Assembly: GCA_027625915.1 (NCBI GenBank)
Contig: JANTQA010000034.1
Location: 1-64,000, forward strand
Direction of reading: 5' to 3'
DNA from: Anaeramoeba flamelloides
Taxonomy: Eukaryota; Metamonada; Anaeramoebidae
Length of the DNA stretch: 64,000 nt
A model generated the notes under the pieces. That model searched no databases, had not been told where the DNA came from, and saw only the letters and a list, made by a program, of their open reading frames with translations. Positions 21,225 through 34,360 of this stretch are shown in pieces; position 1 is the stretch's first letter; every line of letters starts with the position of its first letter. A program made the translations under genes and the position numbers.

Positions 21225-22760
21225 TTTTGACAAATAAAGATAAGAAAGAGATTGTCTCTCTAAAAAGTTTAGTATTGCAATGTAGTCAATATTGAATGAT
21301 TTTGAGAAATTCTTTAGTAATTAGGTAAAGTTTGAAAATTTTCTGATCTTCATTTTTGGAATTCTAATAAAGTAAAATAATTTGTATTTTACCAATAAAT
21401 TCGACTCTAGAAATGTTATTAAAAGTTATTTTAGAGAGAGTTTTTAAAAAAAATTAACAACGTTGTTAATCTCATAAATCCCAAAAGACAGCTTGTCTCA
21501 ATTTAAAACCATTTGAACAAATAATTTGGTTCAAAGAACCAAATTCTTAGTTCCAACAAAGTTCAAAAAAAAAAGTCCATCAATTTATTCCGTACTCTTT
21601 GGAAATTGAATAAATTTCATTTCATTATTAAAAACAATGTCCATATACAAACATGGTTTTTTTCTCTTTTCGAAAAAAAAAACTAATCTCATTTACCAAA
21701 AAATAAAATTGTTTTTGTTCGTTTTTTTCTTTAAAAAAAGGAGAGAAGAGACCATTTATAAAGAAAGGGTTTTTGGAAAGGAGAAAAAAATAAATGGACA
21801 TTTAAGGAAAAAAATTATTAACAAATACATTTTTTTTTTTATGTCAAGTCAAGAAATTTTAGAGAGGAATGTTCAAAATCAGTAACTGTTAAGAACGCCA
21901 ATAGATGAATGCAGATTTTTAAGTTTGATCGTTTTCTAGAATTGGCTGACAAATAGAAAATAAAATGATAAGATATATCTCATTGAATGGATGAACGGTT
22001 TAGTTTATCTCTATAAAATTTAAATCAAGTTTTGACACCAATGATGGAAATGTAAAATTTAATTTCAATGTTTTTATAAACTCAATTGGTAGAAAAAAAG
22101 ATCCTTTGAAGAGCAATTTCTTAAAAGTACCAATTAAAAAATAACAAATCAGTTGTTTTGGTTATATTTATTTGTTTGTTTTTTATTGTGTAGAGTTAGA
22201 TCCCGATTTTGAAAAAATACATAGTAACCAATATTGTTTCATTTGGTCAACATTCACCTTTTATAATTCTTCGTTTTGGATACCCTTCCAGACTCAAAAT
22301 ATGATGATATTGTTCTAGTGGTAATAAGATGATATTGAGGAGTTCGAAAAACGATGATTAATATCATCTTATGTCACTTCAAACAATCTAATTTTCTTTC
22401 GTTCTTCCAGACCAAACTCAGATTATAACAAGGAGATTGTTTTTTAACAAAAACAATAAAGACCAAAATAGGTTGAATTTTGAACTTTTAAAAAATGATA
22501 AAATAGGATCAGACTTTTTAAATACAATAATTCATTTCTGAAAATAGCATTAAAAGTAAGTTTGATTTTGTAGTAGTCAGATTTTAAAATTGTTTTTCAA
22601 TTTCAAGATGCCGTAAAATTTATTTTAATTTGCTATTAAATTTACGTTAAGATTTTTTTTAGTTTGTTAGTCCCTTAAAATCATCTCTTGTAATTGGTGA
22701 ATTTTTACTTATTTACCTCGTTCTTTTTTGTGATACATATTGTGAGAACCAAGAATCCTA
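21225..22760 (-). repeat. Q repeat, inverted copy (Q4)
   Basis: On the minus strand it matches the Q units of the host-gene intron in order: the fold-back core (about 22,280-22,440), CTTTGAAGAGCAA (about 22,110), GTTTGATCGTTTTCTAG (about 21,925), TGTCAAGTCAA (about 21,842), then GAGATTAACAACG (about 21,450). No coding capacity recognised. The short + frame at 21,637-21,885 is low complexity. Confidence 0.7.
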
Positions 22761-23640
22761 GATGATACAATATTCCAGAATAGAAAAAAAAAGTTGTTAA
22801 TCAGCCAAAATTTTTCTCCGGATTAAAAATATTATTACAAGAGCATTGTTCAAATCATTTGAAAATATATTTTGAGTAATAATGATAGCTTATTAGATCT
22901 CTAAAAATATCAATTCTCATTGACTCAAGAAGATCTTTATGTTTTTCATTCAATTAGAATACAAAATATTTTGATTGATCTTTTTATAAAAAAAAAAATA
23001 TTTGATTATATCTTGATGAATGTAAAGTATTATTGAACAAACTATGTTTCTTTTTGAAAAATATACTCACTCTTGAAAATTTTGAATCTCATTAACAATT
23101 AGAAAACAAAAACCACTATTCAACAATTTTCAAAACAACAATTGAAAACTAAAAAATTCCAAAACAACAATAAAAAGTTGATTAAAAATATTTATTAAAG
23201 TCAACATGGATTATTTAATTAAACTCTATTTGTCATAAAAACATAATAAATAATTTGTTGAAAAATTAATATCTCTACTTCAGGTTTTGGATTGTTTTCA
23301 ATCCTTTTCTTTAAAAAAAAAAAATTCACAAATATTAGTGAAATTAGGTTTTTTCTTTGTTTTAGTAAACAATTTGAGAGGTTAAAACAGACCGTTCTAG
23401 AAAAAAAATTTAAAATACTATTTTTCATTGGGAACCATAATATAGTGATCAAAATAATGTGTGCACAATGACTATGATCCGTGTTTCAAAATATTATCCG
23501 TGCTTTTTTTTCTTCATGTACCAAAGTAACATCCAATCTACTACTAAATAGTATACCCAAGTTCAGATCAATTTTAGAAAGTAAAGGTCTGGTTATTTTC
23601 AGTAAAATTTAAATTATTAATACAAATAGTCGAAAATTTT
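22761..23640. other. Spacer, nothing recognised
   Basis: AT-rich DNA without a supported gene, repeat or RNA. A minus-strand open frame at 23,219-23,452 has no recognisable features. Confidence 0.45.
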
Positions 23641-23649
23641 CCAAAATAT

Positions 23650-24372
23650 TCTCAATTTTTTTGAAATTTTTTGTTTTTTTTATTATTAAAATTTTGAAAA
23701 AAATTAACTCTATTTTTTGAGATAAATTTTGCAATTTGATCCTTCATTTTTAGAATTTCTTTTTAAATAATAGAACTTTAAGAAACCAATACCATATTTT
23801 TTTAGGGTTTATTATTGGTTTCTTTGATACCTTAATGTATAGGTTTTCTATAACAAAAAAACACACTTTTCATTTTGAAACACACATTAAATTTTTTTGC
23901 ACGCTTTATTTTGACTACAGTATCCTCAATTTTTTTGAATTTTTTTGTTTTTTTGGATCTTTAATTTTTTTCACCTGAAATTAATTCTATTTTTTGAGAT
24001 AAATTATTCAATTTGATCCTTTATTTTTTGTATTTTATTTGAAATAATAGAACTTTAAGAAACAAATATCATATTTATTTAGGGTTTATTATTGGTTTCT
24101 TTTGTCTGTTGGTGTATAGTTCTTCCACTGGTATTTGAATCCTATATGGGTTAAATTTTCACTTAATTTTAGATTTCTCTTTTCAAAGAGAATATATCCC
24201 AAATTACGATAAACTTCTGAGAAAACTCTTTTAGTAAAGATAAATAAGGAAAATGAAGTGAAAATTTTTTCCCATTTAGAATTCAAATATCAGTATAATA
24301 AAAAAACAAGCTCTTAATTTTGAAACTTGTATTAATTTTTTTTGAACACTTAATTTTTACTGTAGTAATGGA
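23650..24372. repeat. Two tandem ~290-bp repeats, the second with an insertion
   Basis: The block CTATTTTTTGAGATAAATT ... AATAATAGAACTTTAAGAAA ... AGGGTTTATTATTGGTTTC occurs at about 23,710-23,825 and again at about 23,985-24,100. The second copy is interrupted by a fold-back element at about 24,115-24,296. Confidence 0.8.
24115..24296. mobile_element. Small fold-back MITE, about 180 bp
   Basis: The arms CACTGGTATTTGAATCC ... GGGTTAAATTTTCACTT and AAGTGAAAATTT ... CCC ... ATTCAAATATCAG pair. It is absent from the first tandem copy, which reads TGTATAGG directly; TA flanks are present. Confidence 0.65.
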
Positions 24373-24649
24373 GTAAGATAGAAGTTGAAAATTTTAATAT
24401 TATGATTAGAGAGAAATTGAATGTTCTATTTTACAAAGTATAATTTTATAATATATAACCAATTTGTATTTCTTATTAATTTTCACAGTTGGGTTGGAAT
24501 GGCTATGTGGTTTGTGGAAACTATCCAACCATTCAAAGTAACTCAATAATTTTTGACAATACGATCATTTAGATCTACAGTTGTTGAATGAGAAGGGTTT
24601 TTAATTTAAAAAATTTTGAGTATTTTAATTTTTCAATTTAACATTCGTT

Positions 24650-25575
24650 AATAAGGTGTTTATTTTCAAATTCTTATTCTCTAAAAGGAAGACAATTAAT
24701 TTATTCTTCAAAACCAAGGGTTTTTAATTTTTACATTAACCAAAATCTTCTTTTATATATTGTTATTCTAACAGGATCTATTTTTGCTTCAGTTTTATAA
24801 ATAAGTCTGGTAGAGTGTGGGTTAATTAATAAAAATTTTGTAATTTTTTTATTAATCCAAATATCGATATCTTTGTTTATAATCTGTTTTTGATACAGTC
24901 AGTTTCACTTTTAAGGCTCAAACTTTCAATGAAATTTAAGGCACAAAAAAATCTCAAATTAAGGCACAAAATTTTGAATTTTTTTTTTTTACAATTTATT
25001 TTTACTAGAATTTGAATTTTGTGCATTAATTTGAGATTTTTATTGTCCCTTAAATTTCGTTGAAAGTTTGTGTCTTAAAAGTGAAACTGACTATAAATCA
25101 AATATTTCTAATCCATATAATAGTTGACTATGTATTACCGCTTTAAAAAACTGAATTTTTAATCCATTAGAAAATTTTTTTTGTTGTAAGATATTGATTA
25201 ACATTTTTAAAATTGGTCTTAACTTTTTCAAGGTTAAACTTTAAATGAGTTTTTTTATCCAGCCAAATACCCAGAAATAAAATTTTTTTTGGAATTAAAG
25301 TTTTTTTCATTTTATCACTATTTGAATTCATACCGAAATCTTTTATAATTTTAAAAATTTTTTCTAGTTGAAAATTCATTTCTATTAGTGAATCTTTCAT
25401 AAGCAAAATTAGATCATCTGTAAACATCGGAACATGTATTGCCAATGGTTTAATTTTTTCTAAGAGAAAATGAGTTATAAATCAAAATAATAAAGGCGAT
25501 AATGGATCTCCTTGATAAACACCAATTCCTTCTTTTCAATAATATGCCAGTAGATATTTTAAAATAATTTCCTAA
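24650..25575 (-). mobile_element. LINE L-d fragment (RT palm/thumb part)
   Basis: Minus-strand frame 25,167-25,445 gives MAIHVPMFTDDLILLMKDS, the catalytic motif of reverse transcriptase with FTDD in place of the usual F/YADD. It continues through a thumb-like region (LGIWLDKKTHLKFNLEKVK). Further upstream on the protein, GVYQGDPLSPLL-type sequence can be read near 25,495-25,525. A family-A MITE interrupts it at 24,894-25,095. L-a abuts it at 25,585. Confidence 0.8.
24894..25095. mobile_element. Family-A MITE, full copy in LINE L-d
   Basis: TACAGTCAG start and CTGACTATA end (one changed terminal base), about 200 bp. Confidence 0.92.
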
Positions 25576-27762
25576 AAAAACACTTTTTTTTTTTTATTAT
25601 TGAAGAAGTGTAAATTACACTCTAGTTGCCCTTAGACTTAAATTCCCTTTCAGAAATTTAAGCGTAAAATCATAGATTTCACGATTATTAATTAATGAAA
25701 ATAGTTTCAAACTATCACAGTTTAAAATTATTTCATTAAGATTTATTTCTTTTAATTTATTGTGAAAAATTAATCTATCTTTTTCATAGAAAGGACATAT
25801 CCATAAAAAGTGATCAATATTTTCTATAATTTCCTTTTGTTTATATTTTAAACATAAAGGACAAAATTTATTTGAATTTTTATTAATTACATAGTAATAT
25901 CTATTTAAACAGTTAGTGAATGTTCTGAATTTTAGAATTGTTGAGCTTGAGGGATAACTTAAATATTTTTGAGTTTTAAATAAATAATTTTGATTTTTTA
26001 TTATTGTGAAATATTTTTGGACCTTCCAACTTGCTGAATTCAACAACTCATAATAATTATATTGATAAATTTCTTTTTTTAGTTCAATAATATCTTTTGA
26101 ATTCCAATTGATTTTATTATTTATTCTTTGATTGAATTTTATTAATTTTTCTAAATTAGGAAGATATAAATTTTATAATTTCTTTTTGAATTTAAATTTC
26201 TTTTTATTGATAAAAATTATCATATTTTCAATTTTAAATTCTGTTTTGTAAATAAGAATTAGTGTGTTTCTGTTTATTTTACATATTTCGGTAATACATG
26301 AATTAATCCAAGAATTTAAATAATTTAAAGTTTTTATTCCATAATTATTTATTTCCAACCCCTATGTCAATTGGCTTATAATAAAAGATTTAAATAATCT
26401 AATTTTTAAACTATTGTTAAGCGAGCTGTTATTGAATAACTGTTTGCAGTTGTTATATGTTTCTTTCACCTTTTTTAAATTATAAACTATATGGGAAATT
26501 TTATCCAAATAAATACCCAAATATTTAATTTTTTTTAAAATCTTTTGAAACAACTGTTTTATCTTTATTAGGCTTTAATCCAAATTGAATAATTATTTCA
26601 TATATTGAATTTAATTTCTAATTTAATTGATTTCTATTTCCTTTAACAATTAAAATTAAATCATCTGCAAACATTTGATAATGGTTCGTTAATGGAATGA
26701 TTTTTAATAAAAGAAAGTGTGAAATTAGAGCAAATAAAATAGGAGATAATGGGTCTCCTTGAAATATACCAAGCCCTTCTCCTTGATAATATTTTAATAA
26801 GAAAAAATTAATAATTTTATTTAAAATAAATTTTTTGATTGTTTTTCTAATTATTTTAAAGCTAATTGAATCAAAACATTTAGTTATATCAATCATTATA
26901 ATATAAGTTTTATTATTTTCCTTTTCATTATTTGATTTTATCGTATTAAAAGTATTTAAGAAGTTTAATACTGCAATACGAGTATCATATTTTTTTCTAA
27001 ACCCAAATTGGGATTTATGAATACATTCCCAACAAGGTTCGATTAGTTTATATAACATTTTTAGAAATAATCTTGGTAGACTTTGGTTAATAGAAATTGG
27101 TCGATAATTCAAAGCTACCCCTTCGTTTCCTTTTTTGTGGATAAATAAAATTGACCTTTTTTTAATAAATTCAATATTATTATTATCTGGGTTATTCAGC
27201 CAGTTATTAAATATTTTCTGAATTGTACTAAGATAATTTTTATAATTCTTATTTTCAATTGGGTTTAAATGAATATTATTTTCTTCATCATTTATATATT
27301 TCAAATTTTCAATTTTTTGAAAACCTTTTACTGATTTATTTTTTAAATTTTTAATAGTGTTTTTGATATTTTCAATTGGAAAAAATATATCAATTTTAAA
27401 CTCTTTTAAATTTTTAATTTTTAAATTTTTCATATAATTTAAAATTTCTTGACTTGGTTCAATTGAATTTTTTTGAATATGGCCAAAATATTAATCAATC
27501 ATATTTTTATTATCTAAAATCATTTTCATCTTTTTTGACCTTATTAAATTTATTTTTTTCCAAAAATTTTTGTTTTTAGTAAACTCAAAATTTATTTCAT
27601 CAATGAATTTATTCCAAGCTTCTTTGTTTATTTTTTTAATACGATGAATTAAGTTAGGATTACTTAGAATGTTTTTAATTAATGGTGCAATTTTGTCCTC
27701 TCCCTTGTTTTCGTTATAAATTATATCTGTATATTTGATAAATTGATTTTTAAATTTTTTTG

Positions 27763-27960
27763 TACAGTCAGTTTCACTTTTAAGGCACAAACTTTCAACA
27801 AAATTTAAGGCACAAAAAAATCTCAAATTAAGGCACAAAATTTTTTTTTTTTTTAACAATTTATTTTTACTAGAATTTGAATTTTGTGCTTTAATTTGAG
27901 ATTTTTTTTGTGCTTTAAATTTCGTTGAAAGTTTGTGCTTTAAAAGTGAAACTGACTGTA
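27763..27960. mobile_element. Family-A MITE, full copy in LINE L-a
   Basis: TACAGTCAG...CTGACTGTA inserted in the LINE linker region; the LINE frame resumes either side. Confidence 0.93.
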
Positions 27961-28283
27961 GAATTAGTATCCAGCTTAAAATTTTGTTCACGGAAATACT
28001 TAATAAATTCTTTTTGATAAATATTATTATCGATAATTTTATATTTTTTTTTAATATTCCAGTCAGTTTTAACATCAATGCTATTAATTATCATTTTATG
28101 GTCTGATAAATTATTTTCTATTGTTTTTGAAAAGTTTTAAATTTTTTTATTTTTAAAATTAATTAATATATGGTCAATATTCTTTGTTCTACTATTTGTA
28201 GAATTTGATAAAATTTTAAAATTTTTTTAATTGAAATTTTTTCTTAATCTCAACATCAACAAGATTAAAATCCCCCAAGATAA

Positions 28284-28486
28284 TACGGTCAGTTTCACTT
28301 TTAAGGCACAAACTTTCAACAAAATTTAAGGCACAATAAAAATCTCAAATTAAAGCACAAAATTCAAATTCTAGTAAAAATAAATTGTTAAAAAAAAAAT
28401 TACAAATTTTGTGCCTTAATTTGAGATTATTTTTTGTGCCTTAAATTTTGTTGAAAGTTTGTGCATTAAAAGTGAAACTGACTGTA
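28284..28486. mobile_element. Family-A MITE, full copy in LINE L-a
   Basis: Ends TACGGTCAG (one change) and CTGACTGTA, about 200 bp, in the endonuclease region. Confidence 0.92.
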
Positions 28487-30432
28487 GTTTTAAAATTATG
28501 ATATTGATCAATTAATTTTTGAATGATTTTTATTAATTCTTTTTTTCTATCCTCTCTGAGATATAAGTTAATAAATATTATATCCATGAAGCGAATTATT
28601 TGGATATCTTGGTCTGTATAATGAATTTCCGAAATAAAGTTTTTATAAATTTTTTTAAACAATATTTGTAAACCTCCTTTGGCCTTTTTTTCACGATAAC
28701 TATTTTTAATAATTGTCTCAAAAAAAAATAATTTTTTTTTATTTTTGGTTTTTGTTTCATGAAGAAAACAAATATCAATATCATTTTTGACTAAAAATGA
28801 TTCTAAAAAAATTTTTTTATCAAAATTATTCAGCCCTCTAATATTAAAAGAGGAAAAAATTAATTTTAAATTTAAAATTGTATTATTATTATATTTTTCT
28901 TGATTTCCATTAAATCTTGGAATTAATTTCTTATTTTTATTATTTGTATAAAAAAGTCATGTCTTTTGGAATAATTTTGAACTGATTTCTAATTGTTTTA
29001 ATAATTTTTAAAATATTTTCATATTTATCACAAATTATGATTTTGTTAATGCCCCTTTTCATTAATCGTAATATAGGATATTTATTTATTAATTTAAAAA
29101 CTTGTAAAATTTTTTACAAATTTTTGTTTAAAAATTATTTGATTTAAAAAACCCCACTTTTTGTAATTTTTTATCAATTTTACAATTATTTTTATGCAGA
29201 TAATAATTGATTATTTTATCATTCATTTTAACATCTCTTTTTGTTTGTTTCTAAAAAAATTTGAAAAAAAAATTTTCTAAAATAACTATTTTGGTTTTAT
29301 TGATATAATGATAATCCTTAATTGAATTTTGATAAGAGTAATTAAATGATTTTTTTGAACCAATAAATAAATTGTGAAAAGTTAATATATGATATTTTCC
29401 AATTTATAAATTCTTTAAATATTATTATTATTATTTTTAAAATTATAAAGTTTGTTTGGAATTTTAAAATTAAGAATAATTGGGTTTTGAAAAGGGCTAG
29501 TTGAATTAGTAAAAGAATAATTTAAAAAATCATTTTGATTTTTATTTTTGTGGGAAAAATTTCTCATATTATTTATGTAAATGTTTATATTATCCTCTAA
29601 AATTGGATGATTGTTTAAATTCAATTCTTTTACTAATTTAACTAAATGATCAATTCAATATTGATCATTTAGCGATTCTGTTTGTTCTCTATGTAGATTA
29701 CAGAAACCATCTGGATTACTAGTTAGTCTTTCGCATTGGGTCCCAAGTATAGTAATACCTTGACATTTTTTTTGAATTTACTTTTTTAAAATTCAATTTG
29801 TTTTGGTTATTACCTTTTGGTTTAAATAATTGCTTATTATCAATTAAATTGTTTTCTTTTTATTTTTTATACTTTTTACCTTTTCCAAATTTCCCTTCTT
29901 AAGTTGCTTGGGCTCTATGTTCCTTCTCTTTTTGTTTTTTTAGGTGTTTGGGAAAGGTAAAAAGTATAAAAAATCATTATAAGAATTGATTGGCCTGATC
30001 ATGACTAACCCAACCAAACTTGTTCATGATCAGATATTCGACGAGGACTTATGCAACTGAACTGAATCCAACGAATGCGATCTGAAACCAACCAAAGTGA
30101 ACCGAATTGAACCTTTCCGTAATATCTGTCGAGTCATTACTTTGACTGGGTTTTTGCTGTCGAGTCGGTATCTTGTACTGGGATTTTGCGAAAACAAGAT
30201 TTGGGAAACTTACAAAAAAAAAAAAAAAAAAAAAATAAAAAAAAAAAAAAAATAACACAAAAAAAAAGCAAAGCAACTGAAAAGAAAATTTCGAAAACCA
30301 AATCTTATTCTTAAAAACCAGAGCTTTTTAGATTCAACCCATCTATAAAGTTCTAAATCAAAATGTAATAAACAGCCTTTTTCATTTGATCCATAGTTGT
30401 TCAAATATTTAGAACTCTTTATTAAAACAACC

Positions 30433-30754
30433 TATGGTGGCGATCCAAATAAAAAAAAACGCATAAAAGGAAACAACCACCAGCCCATTCAACACTTGGG
30501 GCATAAAAAAAAACTTTTCACTGAAAGTTTTTTCTTTTTTCTATTATTTTTTGACTCTCTTTCATTTCTTGCTTTTCTTTCTCTTTTTCTTGTATTTTTT
30601 CCGAAATAATTTATTCTTTTCATTTTTTAAAGAAAAGATATCCTTTGAGTTGTAATCCTGCTTACATTACAGTTAGGATAAAAAACCCTAAATACAATTT
30701 TAGAGTTTCAGGCAAATAGGAGGTAATTTTGTTGAATCACCTCTGCTCAACAAT
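30433..30754. other. Stretch between LINE leader and R unit e
   Basis: May be the extreme 5' end of L-a or flanking DNA. A + open frame (30,397-30,609) has no recognised domain and becomes a Phe/Leu run from T-tracts. Confidence 0.4.
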
Positions 30755-31504
30755 AAAAAAAAAAAATTAATCAGTTTTTTTTATATTGTTGCAAAAAATT
30801 ATTACTTCATGTTTATTAAGAAAAAAAGATCTTTTACTTTTTCAGAAAGGAGGATTGTAGTAGGATTCAATCCAATACCAAATACTTTATCCATTGTCTT
30901 TATTCAATTTAGAAATTGTTTGGAAATAACAATAAACCTGTAAACAATAATGCCAAATTTTTTCCCATTTTTCTCGATTTTTGAACCTTTAGGTGATAAT
31001 TGAAAAACCTATTTCATCTTTACTTACAGATTAGAAATTGACTGTAGGTTATTTCTAACAAGGTCAAATGGTTTTCAATTTTACACCTCAAAGTAAATTT
31101 TCTCCAAAATTCAATTTTTCCAATCATTCTTTTGCATTGTGTGAAATTATAGACATTTACAAAAATTACAGAAAACAATAGAAATTGTAAAAATCACAGA
31201 AATCACAGAAATCACAGAAATCACAGAAATCACAGAAATCACAGAAATCACAGAAACTAGTAGAGATCAAATCTGATATTTCCTTAAAAAAATATTCATT
31301 TTTTCCTACTTAGATCTCAGTGAATAAATAATTAGGAGATTTGGCCAATTACCAAATCCTCTTTTTAACACACCAAACATCAAATTTTCAATAGTGAACA
31401 TTTTTGTAAAAATTTCATTAAACAAAATTACTTTTTCTGAATTTTAGAATTTTTTTTTTTTTTTTTGTTTTTTTTTGAGAATACAGAAACTACTTTATTA
31501 AAAC

Positions 31505-31985
31505 AATTGTGAAAAAAAAGCAAAACAAGAAAAAAAGTTCAACACTGTTTTTAATTGAGAACATTAATAGAACATGAAAATTAAAAGTAATTTCAATTAA
31601 AAAAAGAATAAATAAATAGTCAAAGACAAAATGAAGCATTCAGCACAATAACAGTTTTTTTTAAATACTATCTTTTTGTTTGATGGAATTTTTCTTTGAT
31701 TGATCAATTATTAAAAATTTGTTCAAAAAATTTGACTATTTTTGCGATCTCCAAAACCACAGCAACTATTTCGAGATGAAAGTAGATTTAAATTGTATTT
31801 GTTGGGCTGATTGGAAATAATATCATGGATTATTATTTGAGGTTAAGCAGTTTCTTCTTTTTATTGATTTTACTTTTCTTTTTCAGGTTGTTGTGATTTC
31901 TGTGATTTTAGTGATTTCTGTGATTGTTATTAATGTTCCTAATTGAAAAACAAGTATTTGACTTTTTTTTATGTTGAACTTTTTA
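31505..31985. mobile_element. Fold-back element D, second copy
   Basis: The arms AAAAAGTTCAACACTG ... TAATTGAGAACATTAATA and TATTAATGTTCCTAATT ... ATGTTGAACTTTTT mirror the element at 15,372-15,826 and sit at the same place in R. Contains an inverted GTGATTTCT repeat near 31,890-31,920. Confidence 0.55.
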
Positions 31986-32186
31986 CCAAAACATAAATCC
32001 AAAATTAATACTTTGATTTGGAATTTTTTTTGTATTACTGAATTTTTTATTAAAGTTTGTAATTTAAATCTGGTGAAGTCGAATGTTTTATTAGACTTGA
32101 AAAATTTTTTTAAAAACCACCAATTCTTATTTTGAATCAATTTATTTTCTATCATCGAATATCATTAAGTAGGGTATAGGAGAGAA

Positions 32187-32244
32187 AGCCCCCTTCAGGG
32201 GGTTTGGGGGTGTAGGTAATATAGCACCTATTATGTTAGGTGCG
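32187..32244 (+). other. M1 structured motif in R unit e
   Basis: CCCCC TTCA GGGGG, TTTGGGGGTGTAGG, then GCACCTAT TATG TTAGGTGC: one arm changed, leaving a mismatch at the loop-proximal pair. Confidence 0.83.
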
Positions 32245-32909
32245 TAATTATATATTTTTATTTTTATTTTTTTTTAGAAAAGAAAGCTTTGGGTTGGGTA
32301 TGTAAAGAATTCAGATATCATTACTAGCAAGATTCTAATATATAAATATGTGTGTGTGTTTGTGTGTGTGTGTGTTTGTGTGTCAACAAAATATAAGCAA
32401 GTTGGACACTATTTAAAACTATTGAAAGATAATAATTATATTTTACCTGTAATTTGAAAATAATTTTGGTTTTCCAAAATATGAAAATTCATTTTTTGTA
32501 TTTATTGTTTTTGTTTATATTTTCGTTTCCCTTTTAACTATTTAAGTAATCTGTTTCATTTAGATCTCGAAATTTTTTTTTTTCGATTTAATGATAGAAG
32601 ATTAATGTTGAATTTGTTGAATAGAAAAATCTACATACAATCAGTTGATGGTATCTTATCATTTGATCGATCAACAATTGTTGTTGAAATTTGAACAAAT
32701 TTACCCAATACAATTTCTTTTCCTAACTTCATCATTTCATTTTGATCACACCAATTTTCATTTTTTTGAAAATTTATAGTTATTTCAGATATTTACTTTT
32801 TCTTAATTATCAACCCTAATCGTGAAATTTATTTTTTTCCATCATTTATAAATTATTTCACAAGTTAGTTCATTAATCCACAAAAAAATTTTCAATTTTA
32901 GGATCTTTT

Positions 32910-34046
32910 CTTTAGCTGTTCATGTTCAAATGTATGCAGATGATCTTATTCTTATTATGAAAGGGCCATTAATCTCTCTAAAAATTAATTTAGAAAGGAT
33001 TTTTTAAATAATAAAAAGATTCGGGATGAACCCACATAATAAAAAAACCAAATATAAAAAAGAATTAAAAGATATTTTTTATCTTGGGATTTGGTTCGAA
33101 AAAAACACACATCTTGAATATAATTTCAAAAAAGTAGAAAAGTCCTTGGAAACACTTAATCGATTGTTTCAACAACATAAACTCAACAATGGAGTCAAAA
33201 TAACTTCTTTCAAAGCTCTCATTTTAAGTCAACTTTATTATGGTCTTGAAATATTTGACTTGAAACAAAATGATTTTGAAAGAATTGATAGATTTATCAA
33301 TAAATCAGTCACAAATTTCTTACAAATTAATATCCATTCACCTCGATTAATTTATAAAACTGAAGCAAAAATTGATCTCGCTAGATTAAAAGTATACCGA
33401 AGAAAATATAAATTGATAGAAAAATTAGATTTCTTAAATTTAAAAAAAATTAAAAAACAATACTAAATTTTCGAAAATTGGAAAATGAAAATATTAATTG
33501 GCACACTAAGGGATTAAAATTATTAGATTTAGAATTAAAAGTTTTTCGATTAACCGAATTGGAAAATTCACCTAGTTGGAAAGTTCAACAATATCTAAAA
33601 ATTATAAAACAACAAAATTGCAATTTCAAACAACAAAAATATTTAAACTGGAAAGCTTCAAAAACAATTCTAAAATTTCGAAATTTTACTAATTGTTTAA
33701 ATAGATACTCTTATGTAACAAGTAAAAATACAAATAAAAATTGTGATTTATGTAAAGAAAAGTTAAATATTGATATCATTGAAGATTTCGATCATTTTTT
33801 ATGGGACTGTCTGGCCTATAAAATAAATCGAAAAATCTGGATATTTGAATTTTTTGAAAAAAATAAAAAAATTAATAATATCGGAGATATTATTAATAAA
33901 AAGAATTCATCATATATATTATCATTAGTAAGTGATAATAAAATTTGTGATTCTTTATCAAAATTTCTAAAAAAAAAGTTTAGAAATTAGGGCACACAGG
34001 AGAAAAGCAATTTTCTCTCTTCAAAAAAAAAAAAAAAAAAAAAAAA
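32910..34046 (+). mobile_element. LINE L-b, 5'-truncated copy
   Basis: It begins within reverse transcriptase at the YADD region (VQMYADDLILIMKGPL, in frame from about 32,925) and runs through thumb and C-terminal module to a 3' UTR and A-tail (about 34,022-34,046). Two frames, 33,026-33,466 and 33,478-33,990, cover most of it. Motifs: LGIWFEKNTHLEYNFKKVEK; SPSWKVQQYLKIIKQQN; CDLC...DHFLWDC. Frame slips separate the pieces. Nearly identical to 50,523-51,430, so recently mobile. Confidence 0.88.
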
Positions 34047-34360
34047 ATCTAGATTTTTTTCAAACATTATCTAAGTTGATAAATATTTGTGAGCATTACT
34101 TATGCTCAAAAATCTCAAAAATCACAGAAATGAACGAAATCACAGTATCAACAGAAATCACAGAAAGAAGAACTTAAAAATATAGTATAAATATATCATT
34201 TTATTTACTGATTTGATCTCAAATTAAAAACATTATTTGAGAATTCCCAAACATTAAACCTTCTTTAAAGAACTAAACACATTTTGAATTTCAATTCCAA
34301 ACATCCATCTTTTTTAAACAATAAATGAAAATTTTATTTCGAATCAAATGTCTTAAGAAT
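34047..34360 (+). repeat. Diverged R fragment upstream of the B-box gene
   Basis: Contains AATCACAGAAA repeats, GATCTCAAATTAAAAACATTA and ATTTTGAATTTCAATTCC, resembling R in order, but more decayed than other units. It ends about 200 bp before the gene start. Confidence 0.5.

Larger units (their letters stand above)
25615..29775 (-). pseudogene. L-a polyprotein (endonuclease/reverse transcriptase), broken
   Basis: It would nick the target and reverse-transcribe the LINE RNA. Seen motifs: RT block SILFIHKKGNEG...NYRPISINQSLPRLF; QFGFRKKYDTRIAVLNF; the first catalytic Asp in IIMIDITKCFDSI; GIFQGDPLSPILFAL; the Asp pair in QMFADDLIL. The C-terminal module is FCPLC...DHFLWICPFYE (C-x2-C-x13-H-x4-C). 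The N-terminal module is CQGITILGTQCERL...GFCNLHREQ (C-x9-C-x10-C-x2-H). Endonuclease evidence is weaker: an IDHILI-like string near 28,170 and poorly ordered frames. MITEs at 27,763 and 28,284, several frame changes and stops show it is dead. Length and domain order suit an APE-class non-LTR element. Confidence 0.8.
25585..30432 (-). mobile_element. LINE L-a, near full-length, about 4.8 kb
   Basis: The 3' end is at the left: an A-tail (T-run on +) preceded by the small palindrome GTGTAATTTACAC. Going 5' on the minus strand come the C-terminal CCHC module (25,615-26,046), thumb (26,173-26,553), reverse transcriptase (26,618-27,433), linker (27,491-27,760), APE-type endonuclease traces (about 28,080-28,960), an N-terminal zinc module (about 29,690-29,770) and a GC-richer 5' leader (about 29,940-30,432). 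The 5' limit is at least 30,432, because that sequence is shared with the twin-primed copy at 17,308. Two family-A MITEs interrupt it. Confidence 0.85.
30755..32909 (+). repeat. R repeat, unit e (short form, cut by LINE L-b)
   Basis: Carries GATTCAATCCAATACC, AAGGTCAAATGG, the AGAAATCAC array (about 31,190-31,255), AGATCTCAGTGAATAAATA, M1 (32,187-32,244) and, in place of the TA run, a TG-rich run (about 32,350-32,385). It ends just before M2 where L-b inserts (32,910). Confidence 0.8.

Noticed and set aside
30049-30404. Minus-strand Phe-rich open frames at the L-a leader
   Set aside because: Overlap A/T homopolymers; part of the LINE 5' region rather than a gene.
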